From: Channa striata
Lineage: Eukaryota > Chordata > Actinopteri > Anabantiformes > Channidae
DNA: 64,000 bases
NCBI GenBank assembly: GCA_033026295.1
Contig: CM065173.1
Span: forward strand, 18,413,812 to 18,477,811
Direction: 5' to 3'
The notes below the pieces were generated by a model, which saw only the letters and a list, made by a program, of their open reading frames with translations, did not search any database and was not told where the DNA came from. Positions within the stretch are counted from its first letter, which is position 1; each line of letters begins with the position of its first letter. Position numbers and translations under genes: made by a program. This document shows positions 10,441 through 24,201 of this stretch, piece after piece.

Positions 10441-13400
10441 AATTGCGATTTGATACTGAAATCAGCTGAAGCCGCGCATGGAGGAATGCGCTGCACCTGT
10501 TAGATCACAGTGACGTGGGTTTCCCGGGTTCTGATGTCACCGTTCTACAAGTGAAGCTTTATGTTCGCCCGATTCAAGTGCCCATTTCTGTCAGACTGGG
10601 CTTGTTTTTTAAAATAAAAAGCTGGGCTTGTCATAACTGTGCTGGACTGGCAGATTCTTCATGCAGGAAAGAGTTGTTGTCTGAGATGTCCTGAAAAGAC
10701 TGACCGCATGCCTCTGTGTGTTGGGTTTATGCTTAATAAGGTGGGGTGATCAGCATGTTTTCCCTGCAGAACGTAGTCATATTTTCAAGCACAGTGACTC
10801 ACACGTAAAAGCAAACATGTTGTGGATTTTCTTCCATGACTGCCATGTGCACTGTGGAGGGCAAAACAAGGGGTTTTAATGTCAGGTCAAAACGTTGAGC
10901 CAATGTCTTGCCAACAGTAAATCTTTAATCAACATTATTAGTAAAAAATACATTAAATTGCTTTTCTTGCTTGTTAGATATTCAGCACCAGCGTGCCTGT
11001 CAGTCATTCAATCAGTCGGCCAGCCGGTCTCATAGGCCGCAGGGTTGTGCAGGAAACTGATCGATGCTTGCCACATCAGCACTTCTCTGGCTAACAGGCC
11101 TCAGCAGCCTCTGTGGTGGATCATGGAAAACAAGATGAGACATTCTCTGTGTTCCAGCACCTTACTCCAGGACAGCCCTGCCCACGTCCCTCGTGGCCAC
11201 GCTGTTTTACCTCTCCGTCAACACACAGGTGGCTTTGTACTCGTAAAGCTCCTGTTCATCTGGAACTTTTCCCCACATAATCCCAACAAACAAAACACAA
11301 ACATGAAAGAGACAGAGCAAGAGAGGAAAGGAGGAGACAGAAAGGAGGCAAGGGAGGGTGGGAGGGAGTTTAGGTGGAGGGAAACTGGAGTAACACACAC
11401 TGGTGGGAGGGAGAAACTGCACAGTCAAATCTCAGTTTGCCCAAACCCGAACAACTATGACGGCAACATCAAAACCGTCAACACCTGCTCAGGCAGACGA
11501 GTGGGCTCGGAGGGTCCTGGAGTTTCTTCTAATGGTGCCTGAGCTCAGGTCACTTGCTTTCTCCTCAAAATTAGGACTAACCAATCATGGATTATCATTT
11601 TTAGAGTGTGCCCGTCATTTATTTCCTTGCATGAGTGCATAGTTGAACCCTAACCCTCCACCCACCCCTACACTCTAAACATATTTGTGCATTTTGTCCC
11701 AGGCTGATCTAATTAGTCGTTTCTGTTGTCCTTTATCGGGCTGAACTGTTTTGCTGTCTTATTTGTATTTTCTGTCAGCATGCAACTAAATGGAACAGAG
11801 CCGTCTGTCTACATACATACTCTATCTATGGCTGAAAATCATTTTGCTGGGTGTTTGGTGCAGCAGGCAAGAATCGCACCTCATAAGAGAAACTCACACC
11901 CTCCTCATCTTACTAAGGCTGCCTGTTTTTGTTTTCTGCAATAGAAAAATAATCACTTTTTCTCTTCCAGTGTATTATGTTTGGGGTTTTTTGCCAGTGC
12001 ATGAAGACCTTGGGAATTGTTAGTGTACCAGCATATGTAATACATTATATAATAATATATTGTATTCTAATAACTCTGACTCTGTGGGGGCTAGAGTGAA
12101 GCAGCAGAAACAAAGAAACACATCTAGAGCTTTGATCACTGTGACTGATCGTCTGCCAGTGTCTACAGAGAAAGCTTTGGATACTGCCTTTAAATTATAT
12201 AATCTGTTTGCCAAGATGTAATGGAAATTTTGAGATGACCTTGTCCATGTATAGCTCCATGAGAGATTGAGTTACTGTATGGCTGTGGGCTGTGCTGAAT
12301 GCTTCTTTCTGAAGCACTAACAGGGGCAAGAACCTTATCAACACTCACAAACACAAGGTGATACAGTAACCGAGTGGGGCTGATGGGGCAATAAATTATC
12401 ACAAAATGATCTTTCAAAATATATCGTTATAAAATACTTTAATTTGTTTGAAAAAGTTTGACTGTTGACTTTCAGATTCTTAAAATTCCCGAAGACACTA
12501 AGAACCCGGGAAGTACCAAGAAACTGTAAGAGCTACACAGTGAAAATCTATTTAAATAAGCAAATTATGAATTTTGTGTCATTCTAAATAATTTTATAAT
12601 GCAAGTTTGAAATGTTTACAGTCCCCCAGTTTTCAGCATCATGTCTTTTTCCCTTTAAAAATATGATTTATGTGTCACAGAGGTGAAAAGCACATGCTGT
12701 GGTGATATTATTTCTTGTAGGGCTCAGTGCTCATTCTGAGCCACTGGCGTAATTAGTTATGAAAGCACACTATATTATTAGACGTACATGCCAATTACCT
12801 TATTTTATGATATATATCTCATTTTTGGTGACATCTTTCTGTATAGTCCTGTTTATCGCCAGCCCTGCTGTGCCAGTGATGTGCATTTCTATGATTGGTT
12901 AGACACTGTTTTGTTTTTGTGTTAGGGTTTGGGTAATAATTCAATTCATTTTAACCCGCATATGGAAGTCTCGACATTTTCTAGCATGATCATTGTTTAC
13001 ATTGTTTATATTGCCCAGCAGTAGTATTCAGCCTTGACCTTTGACCTTGCTAGAAAAGAATAAAGAAAAACCCAGCAGAGATCAAGATGAGATCAGTACA
13101 GCGCAGCTGAAGCGGCACCACAGAAACAAAATAGCAGCTAAAATAGCAACATCGCCACATAACAGACAGACAGCAGCTGAGATAATAACTCAGCATCATT
13201 ACAACATACAACATTCTGTAACATTTAATAGCAACTATCATACTGACAATATATGAGATTCATGTCCAGTGGTAGCTTAGGATGTAGCGGTTTGACCGCT
13301 GAGCTTGCTTGTGATGGTTTTTAACACCAGTGGCTTTCATCATTTAATCAACTGGCCAATGTGGGATTTCAGCTGGACTGTCATCCTGTATTGCATGACT

Positions 13401-16400
13401 CTCCCAGACGAGCAGCATCAGCATCTGTTGAGTGCCGTGGAACCCGGGTCCAAACGAGGTGACCCGCACAACGGACTGATCATGAATAGTCACTGACATT
13501 TTGTCCACAACAGAGATAGAATCAAACATGTCTTCACATTCAGCACAAAGTGGTTGGTGTCAGACCAGTGCACAAAATTTCTCCAGCTCAGAGTAATAAA
13601 CTTATGGACTGATATTTTTGTCCAATGGGCCGAGGGTAACTGAGATATTAATGGCAGGGTTACAGGATGGCTGCATGTTCATTTATTAGTGTATGGTGTG
13701 AAGAGGACCTGGAAGCCGACACATGCTTGTGGGGCCCCCCGTATCAGAGACTAGAGACCTATATGTTCGTTTGGGTTGGAGGACCTGTTGATGTTTGGAA
13801 CCATCTGTGTGCATTAGGAGCTTTTCATTAGGAACTCAAATGAAACACAAATGATAAAATAGCTCTATAGATATTGTATTCAAAGTGTGTGGCCCAAACT
13901 GTGCATCCTTATAACCGTTATCCTCGCACACACACATACACGCAGCCTCTCTTACAGTGTGATGATTGACAGCATCACTTGGAACACAAAGGGAAACGAT
14001 TTTTTTTTCTCCCCAGCTAATCCTTTGCTTCTGCCTTTCACACACACTGACACTCAGCAGATGCAGACACACTGGGGAGAAGAGACTTATTGTTAGGTTG
14101 TGCTCTATCTCCACAGTTCATTTCTAATCCTCCTTCTGTGTTTCGCTGCCGTCTCCCCACTCGAGCCCACTCTTACACACAAATTCACCAGCACCACCAA
14201 GGCTGACGCCTGAAAGCTCTGTCCTAAGGAGGAAGGGGATGTTCTTTTTTTCCCCCCTGCTTTATGCTCTAGTTCTCCTCTCACCTCCTCTCCCCTCCTC
14301 GCCTCCTCCCCTCTCCCAGCAGCAGGGTGTAGGCTCGTAGGGCAGGTGTGGTTGCAGCTGACTGATGCGATGTGACAGCGCCCTCCTCTCTGTCCTTTTT
14401 GCTGGTCTGTGACAGCACGAAGCTGCCATCTACCTCTGTTTCTTTTTCTATCCCATCTTTCTCTTTCGGCTTTGCTGCCCCTCCTCACAAACTGTCTCTC
14501 TGTTTGCATGGTGCTTGAGCGAAGCTATCTGGGTGTATATGGACGTGAGCATGCCTTTCCCTGGGTAACTTTAGACATTTTTTATTCAGCTCAGCAGAGC
14601 TTGAAGTGCCGCAGTACCGGAGCAAAACATGAGTGACATCTGTCCAATTTTTAAAAATTAGATTGGAAAACTTGATATTATTATTCTTCTTCAGAAATCT
14701 CAGAGGACTGACAGATGAATGTTGCTACCTGAGGTTGGATTTATTGAGTGTGTGCTTTACTAATATTTTGGTGTTTGAAGCTCACACATTCTTCTGAGTA
14801 CAGGGTGACCTCCCAGTAACACTTCTTTTGCTGTGTTGGCCTGTTCCCACAAGCACTCTGTGCTGAAGCCAGGATCTATTTGCTCAAAGAATTTCTCAGT
14901 TTAGGGTCGGGCTCCGTGGTCAGGCTGTCGTCTACTCTGTTTAGCCTGTTTAAGGCCAGCAACATTCATTTTGAGTTTATTTCAGATTTTTATGTTTTTT
15001 TATGTGGTTATGTTGTGTTTTAGCCAAAAGAAGTCAAGCTTTCCTAGAGTAGTGAAATGAGACAAAGGCCTGAAGTCACGTGCAATGAGACAGTGACAGT
15101 CACAGTGTTCATACAGTGGTTTTATACTGACAAGTTGTAAGTAACGTTTCAGGTTTGCTGGTTTCATAACCCCCATCTTTTAAGATTTATTATTAGTGTA
15201 TATTGGCCTCAGTCAGACAGTGTATGCACAAGCTGCTTGTTTCCCTCAAAACTTAAAACAATTTCAGTAATAAAAATGCCATTTTATAAACTAAAGTGCC
15301 TAAAATGTTAGTTGAAGAGCAGTAAATCCAGTGAGCTCCGCTACACTACTCCCAGATTCATACCCTACCAGTTTGAACTTTGTTCTCCACTCTTAAAATT
15401 TACAATCAAAATCTTATATCTGAATGTTTGCAGGATGCTGATGTAAATCCCAGCAGCAATAAACAGTTGACCTGATCTGTTATCAATTTAATTCTTCTAG
15501 AGACACAGAGAAGACAAAGATGTTACTGTAGATTATTGCTCCAGCTGAAACTAGGAAACATATAGTAGCCTACTAATAAAGATTAATTTTTTTTTATTCA
15601 GCTGCCAAATCACAATTCTCTATTTTTGGTTTTGGAAAAAAAAGTGTTTCATAGTGTCACATTATGAGTCAGCACAATCAGCTCTAAAATTTTCGTTGCC
15701 TCCAAATGTTTTGTAGAATTGAGTATTAGTCACACCGTCTTCGTAGTAGTAGTGGTGTTAGGGTTGTCACTTGTATGGGTTTCCCGCCAATGTGGTGCGT
15801 TTGGAAAGCAAAATGATCTATTTCCCACAGATGAAAGTGACAAGTGAAGGGATTTTGTTGGGGCCCTTGTCAATTTTACATAAAGGGTGGTGGAGGGGGG
15901 GATTTTGGCCTGGGCCATTTTTTTCCTAGATGAGATGACAACAAAGGTCTCGGTCACTGTGCAACTAACATTTCAAGTTTAATTGATTGTCAGTAAAAGT
16001 TACTTCAACTAACCAACCTCTCTCTAATGACACGCGGTGCGTTTTGATCTGATCTGCTTTTTCCCTTCCTCGTTGCCCGCCCATCTTTATCGCTCTTATG
16101 GCCTCCCTACGTCTCTCTCCCTCCCTCCCACTACAGAGGATAGAGGTCATAGCCCCGGCTGAGCCACAAGCTGTTGTTGGCTTACACTGACTACTTTACC
16201 TGCTAATATGATCAGCAAGCTCAGTTTATCATGACTCTCAGGCTCTTCGTGGGGAGGAGCGCACACAGGCAGCTTTAATATTGCTGTAGAAATAGCAAGA
16301 GGACGATGTGAGACTGTATACGGGATGAAAAACTACGAATGAACAACATCACCTGCACCTGGGCTGGTATTAATCATCCCTGCATTAAGGTGAAACCCTG

Positions 16401-18880
16401 ACATCCTGGTTTTGTTTTTAATGTCGGCGAAATCTTTGATGTTTGAGCATCACTGGTGCGGCGTTTCTGCATTCCACCCCCACAGATGAAATGGTAATGT
16501 GTGTTTGTGCTCCAAAATAGAGGTGCAGAAGTACATTTTGTACCATTCTGGCACATAATGGGCGTAAATGCATAAATTGTATCCGGCGTATAGCAAAGAC
16601 TTTTTCTCATGTTTTAAGTTAGCAGTTAAGGAAGTAACACAGGTTGCTGGCTGAGATACCTGAGTGTTGTGGGGTCAAACATATACTGTTAAATTATTTT
16701 CTCCACTTTGTCTTATAAATATATAATTATTTAAAACTCACCCATAGCACAGTTTGCTCATTTAAGATGCAAATGATAGTCAGGTGGAACTTTAATAGGC
16801 AATAAGCGATTTTAAAGTTTTTCTTTTGTGCGCTGCCGTTTCTCTCGGAAGGAATAGCTTGTTTTTGTGTGTTTGTTAATGAATGACTTTTGTAGGTGGT
16901 TGTCTTTTCTTTTTATCCTCTGCAGCAGCAGCTCTTTGTTTGCATCCTTCTACTTATGTCAAACAGAATGCCCCTCGCTGCTTTTCTGCGTGCCAGAGGA
17001 TTTTCCCTGAATGTAAAAGATTTTATGAACTGGCTATAAATGTTACAGTATGGGATATAAACAGTAGTAAAATCGACAATCGTCATAGATTTTTCTTCTT
17101 CTTACCTGAATAAATGTTTTAATTCGTTTTCCAGTTATCTTTTGATTTGCAGCAGCACTGTGACAGCCAGGATCATGGTTTTAGACTGTGTCTGACTTCT
17201 CACATGTTGCTGGACATTGCTGCTGTATTTTTGAGGCAGCTGTTTTTGAAGCTCATCTCTCTGAGTCTTATGGAAGAGGGGGCGGGCGAGGCGGGGGCTG
17301 GGGGGTAATTTGGTTAGGGTAGGTAACTATGAGATATGGTGGAGTGGAAGGCAGCCTCTCTGACACAGCCACTCGCTGGTACTGCTCTATGATGTATAAT
17401 GGCAATAGGAGTGGAGCTTGCAGAGAGCAATAGGGTCTGCATGACCGTGCCCCACCCCTCCATAAACACCTAGAAGCTTTTCACATACAGTATGATTTAT
17501 CAAGCACAATCTGTCGTTCTCAGGACTGGGATGTCTATTTGATTTGGTCACAGTAATTCATGAAATCAGAAATTAGGGGGAAGTGTGTCAGGAAAACGTC
17601 CCGCAATCCATTTTCATGTGAAGCTCAAGCAATTTTATTCACTTTCAGAATATGATAGTTCATGTGGCGTTTGTTAAAGACCCATCCGGTGGTGCTCAGC
17701 TAAAAGCAGGTAGAAGAAGAGGGCTGAGATCCTCCCGGATGACGCGACTGTGTAAAGCTGTGGCTGTTGACTCCACTTCCAGGCCCCAGTAATTGGGGGC
17801 AATAGAGGAGCCTGGTGTTTCCCCTGTAGATTAAATCTGTTTCAGCTCGTGCAGGGTGTGAATTACAGCGTCGACTGGATTCCTGTGCTCGGGTAAAGGA
17901 AGATGTGTGTCAGTTGTGCGTGTGTGTAGAGGCAGAACGTGTCTGCGAGTGTTTATGGGTGCACAAGCCCATATTTATTTGTTTGAAAGTGGTGGGATTC
18001 CCTGGTGATTGTCACTTTGATAGCTTACCTCGTCTTTTATTTTTGTGATGGTGAGTTTTCCCTGAGGAGAATATAAATCTGCTCTCTTTTTTATTTGGCC
18101 TGTATGTGTAACTGTATGTGTGCACAGCGGAACAATGTTGTAGATGGATGGACGGGCTTTGTGCTTCTTTGAAGATGTCGACCTAATATGTTGTATTAAC
18201 AAAAGCCAGTGGATCCGATGTCAGACGAGGCTTCTGGCTACATACCTATAAACGGAGCTATTTAAATAAGGAGGATTTGGCAGGTAGCAGGAAAGAAAAT
18301 AATAAAAGGTTTTTGCTGACTTTGTGATTGTTTTGGTCGAAAATATTAAAACGAAAAACTAGTCATGATAGTTTTAATCCTGAAGAATTTGTTAAGGTAA
18401 AATTGCATAAATAGTTCTGAGTGTTCTCAGTAAAAACACACAGTATGTTGTTGAAACACCCAAGTTTGCTTCTATAATTTTGTGATTTAATGTCACTAAC
18501 ATTACCCATACCCATACTTGTTTATTGTAACTCACCTTGGTCCTTATGGCACTCAAGCCGTAAAATTCATCAATCCGGTGCGAAAAGCGTTTTTTAATTG
18601 TTTGTGTTCTATCACAATGTTGTAAGTGGTATAAAACAGCTGACCTTCACCGAAACAACCGACCTCTCCTGGATCTTTCTGCATATTAATTGTGGAAATC
18701 AGGCAGGAGGGGTTTAAAACAATAGAACCACCTTTTCTTATTCCTTACTGATAGTTTCAACCTAAAAACTGACAAATTACAACCTTGTTAAAGTTGATTT
18801 CATGACAGAGCCACTGTATTGGATCGCAATATGCCTGACCGGTGTATATAATATATAAATAATCATATATACAAGTTATC
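10441..18880. other. Intron 2, 10.4-18.9 kb: no gene recognised
   Basis: This is unique-looking intronic sequence. A purine-rich tract lies at about 11310-11380 and a pyrimidine/GC-rich stretch at 14245-14330. No microsatellite of note and no recognisable transposon were found. Confidence 0.45.
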
Positions 18881-18888
18881 TAACATTT

Positions 18889-18914
18889 CTTCTTTTCATT
18901 ATATATATATATAT
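18889..18914. repeat. Short AT-rich simple repeat
   Basis: A run of alternating AT of about 14-16 bases within AT-rich sequence. Confidence 0.7.
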
Positions 18915-19007
18915 GGACCTTGTGATTTGCCCTTTTGTGCATGGATAAGTAATCATCAATTTTTTTGCAACTCTTGCTGATTATTGCAAAACTTTAGCAT
19001 TACCATG

Positions 19008-19079
19008 AAGGCCACAAGCCGAAACCCATTTCTTGCAGCTTGTGCCAAAAACACATTTCTGCTAGTAGCTTGTGGCCTT
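19008..19079. repeat. Inverted repeat with 12-bp perfect arms
   Basis: The arms aaggccacaagc (19008-19019) and gcttgtggcctt (19068-19079) are perfect reverse complements separated by 48 bases. Partial complementarity continues outward ('cattaccatg' against 'ctcaataatg'). The spacer contains another 'gcagcttgtgcc', a third relative of the arm sequence. This could be a small hairpin element or a MITE remnant; no target-site duplication was identified. Confidence 0.75.
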
Positions 19080-20194
19080 TCTCAATAATGTTCAGCAATC
19101 TGCTGAGGTGCTGGAAGTTTGAGCGCTTCAGCTTTTACTTTAAACACCAGGTAGTGTAAGTGAGCTTTCGGCCATAGTTCTAGTCAGGGGTGTAAGGAAT
19201 GTAGAGAATATAGGTCACATTTGCATTTGTGGGGAATAAAAAAAACAACAATTTGGTGTAAAGTAATGGCAAATTTGTGAGATATTTCAGTTTAAACCTG
19301 TTCCAATTTTCTAAAACTCTGATAAGACAACAGTTAAATACACCTTGGTCATGCGATTACAGACACCTCACATGTTCTGTTGAGGTGGCATTTTTTCCAG
19401 TTTTCTATTAAATAATTAAAATAGCTGAGTATCATATTTTCCAGTAGGAATGATTTTAGTAAAAGAGGCAAATGCTTATTACAGTGTAAATGAACTGGTA
19501 GGTATTTGTTTCTGTTCTCCTAAAAGTAGAAGTTGATTTTGGGAAGATCTGATCTGTATTTAGCATAAAAGCAAAGAATCACATCACATCTTTACATATT
19601 TGTCTGCCACATTCTTCATTTCTCCAAGCGTAGAGTCAGACATTTTCACACAAACCCGTTCCTTTTAACGAGTGCCTCAAGGGAGAGTTCCACACTGTGA
19701 CAGTGAGGCAGTAATGCACAGACATAGTCCTTGCTCCTAGAATATTTGACCTTCTTTAAGAAGTTAGTCACATTTCTTTTCTTGACATTCACTGTGGGTT
19801 TTGTTAAATAGTATATAACAGACATAGTAATTGTCTTTGCTCAGTTTCTTCCATTTTCCTTAATTGTTTATATGTATTAATATGCACTTTGCAAATAGTA
19901 TAATGTGAACCCATGTTTTTATTCATATTTATAGCAATGTGCAAATCAAAGTGTGCTACCTAAAAATACCATCAATAAATAAAATGCATCATTAACTGTA
20001 GCTTTTAACAGGTGGAAACTGCTTTAGGGTGGATTTCACCTTTATTTTTTATGAGGTAGGGATAGGATGTGGGGTAGTGGGGGAAGGGTTGACCCATCAT
20101 CTCAAAGTTGTGTTCACAAGGCCTAGATGGAAACAGTCATTTACACACCAAAGTCTCTGCTACCTTTATTATCTTTCATTGCACCCAACACGAA

Positions 20195-20221
20195 CGCACA
20201 CACACACACACACACACACGC
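20195..20221 (+). repeat. (CA)n microsatellite
   Basis: About 25 bp of CA repeat grading into CG-containing units. Confidence 0.9.
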
Positions 20222-21129
20222 GCACTGCACACACCTTCAGGCAGAGAGTAAAACTTGAAGCATGCCTGGGAATATTCTTTCTCAATTTGTGTGTGAATGT
20301 TGTGGATGCACGGGTGCTGGTAGAGGCCCTTCTTTGTCATGGAAACACCAATTTTTAATCTTGACTCCATAAACCCGTGAATTTGAGCCTCTCATATCAG
20401 CTAACTGACTGGCTAATGCATGAACCCCGATATAATTATGCAACTGTGGTACACACATGTACTAACACATTTTATTGAGGACAGAGTTGTGAAAAAAGGC
20501 AGAATAAGAAAAGTAAAAAAAAAAACAATCAAATTACACAAAGTCAACATGCTGATAACTGTTAAAGGTGTTGGAAAAGAATATGTTCTTTACAATATAG
20601 AGCATCTAGAAAATGTAACTTCATCATAAAAGAATAAGTAACCAGAATGCAAGCAGTTAAGTTACCCTGATGTTCGTATATAAAAATGTATCCTGGAGTG
20701 AAAAACTGTGCTTTATTGTGGAATTTCTGACATGAAAATGTAGACATTGCCCAATGAGACTAGGGCCACACCCATATTCTACATTTCACAGGCGGCTCCA
20801 GCAGTATCCCTGGCTACCGCTGGTAACCTTGGTGATGCCGGTGGAGATATGCTGCAGTCAGTGGACGTTGGCAGGGTGTGATATGAAAACATAGCTGGAG
20901 CCGTGTGTGTGCGCGTGTTCATGTTTATATGTGTGCATGTTTGAGATCCCAATAGCAGCTTCTGCCAGAGCCCTCATTTGACGTATCCTTTGATGACGGC
21001 ATTGGCATTCGAGCAGCCTCGCACACACAAACGCGCACATACGCAACGTGGGGAAAAATGGGGGGAAGGGGGAGAGATTGAAGAAAAGCGTTGAAATATG
21101 AAACAGGATCATCTAAGTTCAGGTGCACT

Positions 21130-21430
21130 CGTGCATAAACATCTGTTAATTAATTGTAGAAGCCAGCAGCTCATAGGAGGAGAGGTTGTTAAGTGTTTTT
21201 ATAGTTTATATGCATCCGCTGTATAAAGTGCTGTGGGCCTGTGAGGCCAGAAAGAAAGGACAGGCCCCTCTCTGCGTGATTTATGGCCAAATAATTGTGC
21301 TTTATCAACAGTATATAGTATTGTATATTTTATCTCCAAAGCGACGCACCTCCTCAGCACAGTCACTAATTCTATGTTTGTGGGGCTATTAGGATTGGAT
21401 AATAAGATAATCAATAGGAATTAGCTTTTG
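21130..21430. other. Candidate conserved noncoding element
   Basis: High-complexity AT-rich sequence with clusters of TTAATTAATT, TTTATGGCC, AAATAATTG and GATTGGATAATAAGATAATCAAT words, flanked by ordinary intron. The word clustering suggests a developmental enhancer, but this is a visual impression only. Confidence 0.25.
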
Positions 21431-24182
21431 GAACTACGTAGTGTGAACATTATGCCACTGCAGATGAAACATTGAATTGCAATAACCCTTTGGGGCATAA
21501 TGAATTAAACCAGTTCCTAAGTTTTTAGACTAATTTAGTACAAACTCCCAGGTATTTCGGAAAACAGCATTTCTTTTTCCGAGCTCCACCTTATTTGTCT
21601 TTTACTCCCTAAGATTTCGTTCTAAAAAAAAGAAAACTGAAAATGAATAATAATATACCGCGTGAGCACCACAGAGAATGAGATGAACTGCCATTTTTCT
21701 TTTCACTTTGCTACTTTGTGCTAATCCCACACACTCCTGCCTTTTAATGTGCATAATCCCTCCTCGTGTTATCCCTGGCTGATGTACAAGGAAGAGCACA
21801 GCGGAGTGGAGGAGATGCAGGCTGCAGCTAGCGGCTTCCCAGAGAGGGTTGAGGCGGAGGCCAGCGATGTTCACTCGTCTGTCGAACACGCACGCTGTCT
21901 GTCTTCTACCATGGAGAGAGGCTCCCTTGGCCTGGGCTGCCTTCATCAACACATTAGCAATATGCTGTGGACAGCATTTTCAACTTACTACAACAACACA
22001 CAGACACTATCCAGAGACAGAGGGAGAAGTGGGGAGGATGTGTGAAGCACAGAGTCACTGACTACAGACAATATGCAGATGACTTTATTGGCATTCTGTC
22101 TGTTTTTTTAGTTTTTTCTTTTTCCTCATTCTTTGCTATTTTCATTCTTTGCTACTTTCACCCATGTCCCTATCCCCTCATATCCTCTCCTCGTTTCCTC
22201 CCACCCTACCGCTAAGAAAAAAAGGTCATTACCAAATCCTCCCCAGGTTCTTCATAATCAAATATTTGACCTAATGAATGGATTTAATTACTGGTTGTCC
22301 AGCACTGGAGGTGTCATATTACTACCTTTTCATTTTCCCTGCAATTTATCACTATCCTGACAGCGAGGGGTGTGTATGCATGCAGAGCTGCGTACGCGTG
22401 TGAATATATTCTTTGAAGCAGCAGGTTGACGGAGTGAGTGTGGACCTGTGTACAAATGTGTAGTTTGTTGATCACTTGTGGTTGTGGTAGCAGAATGACT
22501 TGTTGAAAAAGGCATTTAAACGATGCTTATGCCTATACTTTTAATGTACACACAGTAAGTACAGCCGTACTTTACATTCTTTCCGTAAAGTGTCCAAACA
22601 TTATGACGTTTTTAGCTGTGCCCTGAGAGACAGGAGGAAAAAACTGCATTCAAGTGAATATACAGAGAAGTTGCTATGTATACAAACGAAAAGAAATATG
22701 TCTCTTTATTTGCATGTGTCAAAGGAAGAGAGAGACAAAGAGAGAGCATGCATACCACATGTGTGTGTGTTTGGCATTAGTTGGTGTGGGGTACGCTGTG
22801 GTGGCTCTACCGAGCGTAAAATGAACAGCCGCGGAAGGGTTATGCCAGTGTCCAGACCGTTTAGATTTAACTATGAATTAATAACCAGACAGGATCACAG
22901 CAGTGGAAGGACAGGCAGCTGTGGGGGCGAGACAAAGGACGGCCGCATGAGAAAGACGATTGAGGGTGGAAATGACTCCTAAAGCAATTCGCTATAGTGT
23001 TATTCAGGGAGGACGTCTTAACTCGAAGCCTTTAGACTGAGATGTCCATGTGTATAGTTCACATATCTAAGAATTAGCTAAAGGGGCAAAATATCACATA
23101 CGGGCACCTTACCCCCACCTACAAGCAACACGACTTCTTCTAAATCCCAGTGTGATTTATATTAACCAGCGATGTTGTAATGTTGACGAGGCCGCAGTGA
23201 AAGTACTTGGCAGACATTAATTAACATGAGGCATTTGTCATCTAGGACAGCTGCTACCAACCTCCATTAACTCTATTTACTATTGGAAATGACTAATTCC
23301 TCATATTTACTAAGTTACAGTACTAACAAATATTTTTGTCCTAAAGATATTGACAGGCTTACAAAAATGTATGAATAATGGTGGAACACTCTCCTCTGCG
23401 AGATAAGCAATCCAGTGTGAGGTTCACATAGAAATGTTCCTGGTACTTTATCTTTTATATTTATATGAATCTAGCTCAGCTTTGTCTTTTCAAGATATAA
23501 GATGACAGACCAAACTTGAGTGTGTTGTGTTAAGTTACATTTACACATCCGTCATGTTTCTCTTGCTAAATACCTGTATAGTTTACATTTATTTTAGGTC
23601 AATGCTGCCTTTCTACCTTTTTCTTTTTCGGTGAAACATCAGCCATGTGCAGCACTGCATGTTCTGTTTGTGTGAATATGAATAGTGAGAATTCAGCACC
23701 TCTCAGGATGTTGCAGCTGTTGGGTGCAACACTCACATGTTTAGCTGGAGTCAGGAAATTACCTCAGTATAGCCAATGCCATATAAAAAATAATCGGTCT
23801 AATTGAAATTGCAGTTATAGAACAGCGTCATGGTGATGACAAAAACTGCAGTCCGGTCAAAGCCACATACTTAAAACGAAGCAGTGGGAGTAAAATAATG
23901 GCCTGTCCGTTAAGTTATACTAAACTTCTCCATATCGCACAGCCCGTTTTCCTTTGTGACCCATATCCCTGCTATCTTCAAACCTCTACTATCCAGATCA
24001 AGCCCGCAGGCGTGATCCTGCTCTGCCTCCCAACCCAGTAAGGGTTAAATAAGTGTGAGAGATTTTAAGGAAATGTGGCAGTTTTTCTTTATTCCTGATC
24101 TGTTTTCCAGGCTTGTCCAAGAATTATCAGGCTAATTCAAGCTAATGAGGGGGAGGTCATGTTCGATAGATGCAGACCTAGA

Positions 24183-24201
24183 TGTGTGTGTGTGTGTGTG
24201 T
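24183..24201 (+). repeat. (TG)n microsatellite
   Basis: A 19-bp TG tract followed by a short GA-rich stretch. Confidence 0.9.

Noticed and set aside
11640..11670. Telomere-like 'accctaaccct'
   Set aside because: There are only one to two units, consistent with chance.
13261..13500. Possible tRNA-like SINE head
   Set aside because: The 'ggtagcttaggatg' and 'gcggtttgaccgc' words only loosely resemble A and B boxes, and no body or tail was found.
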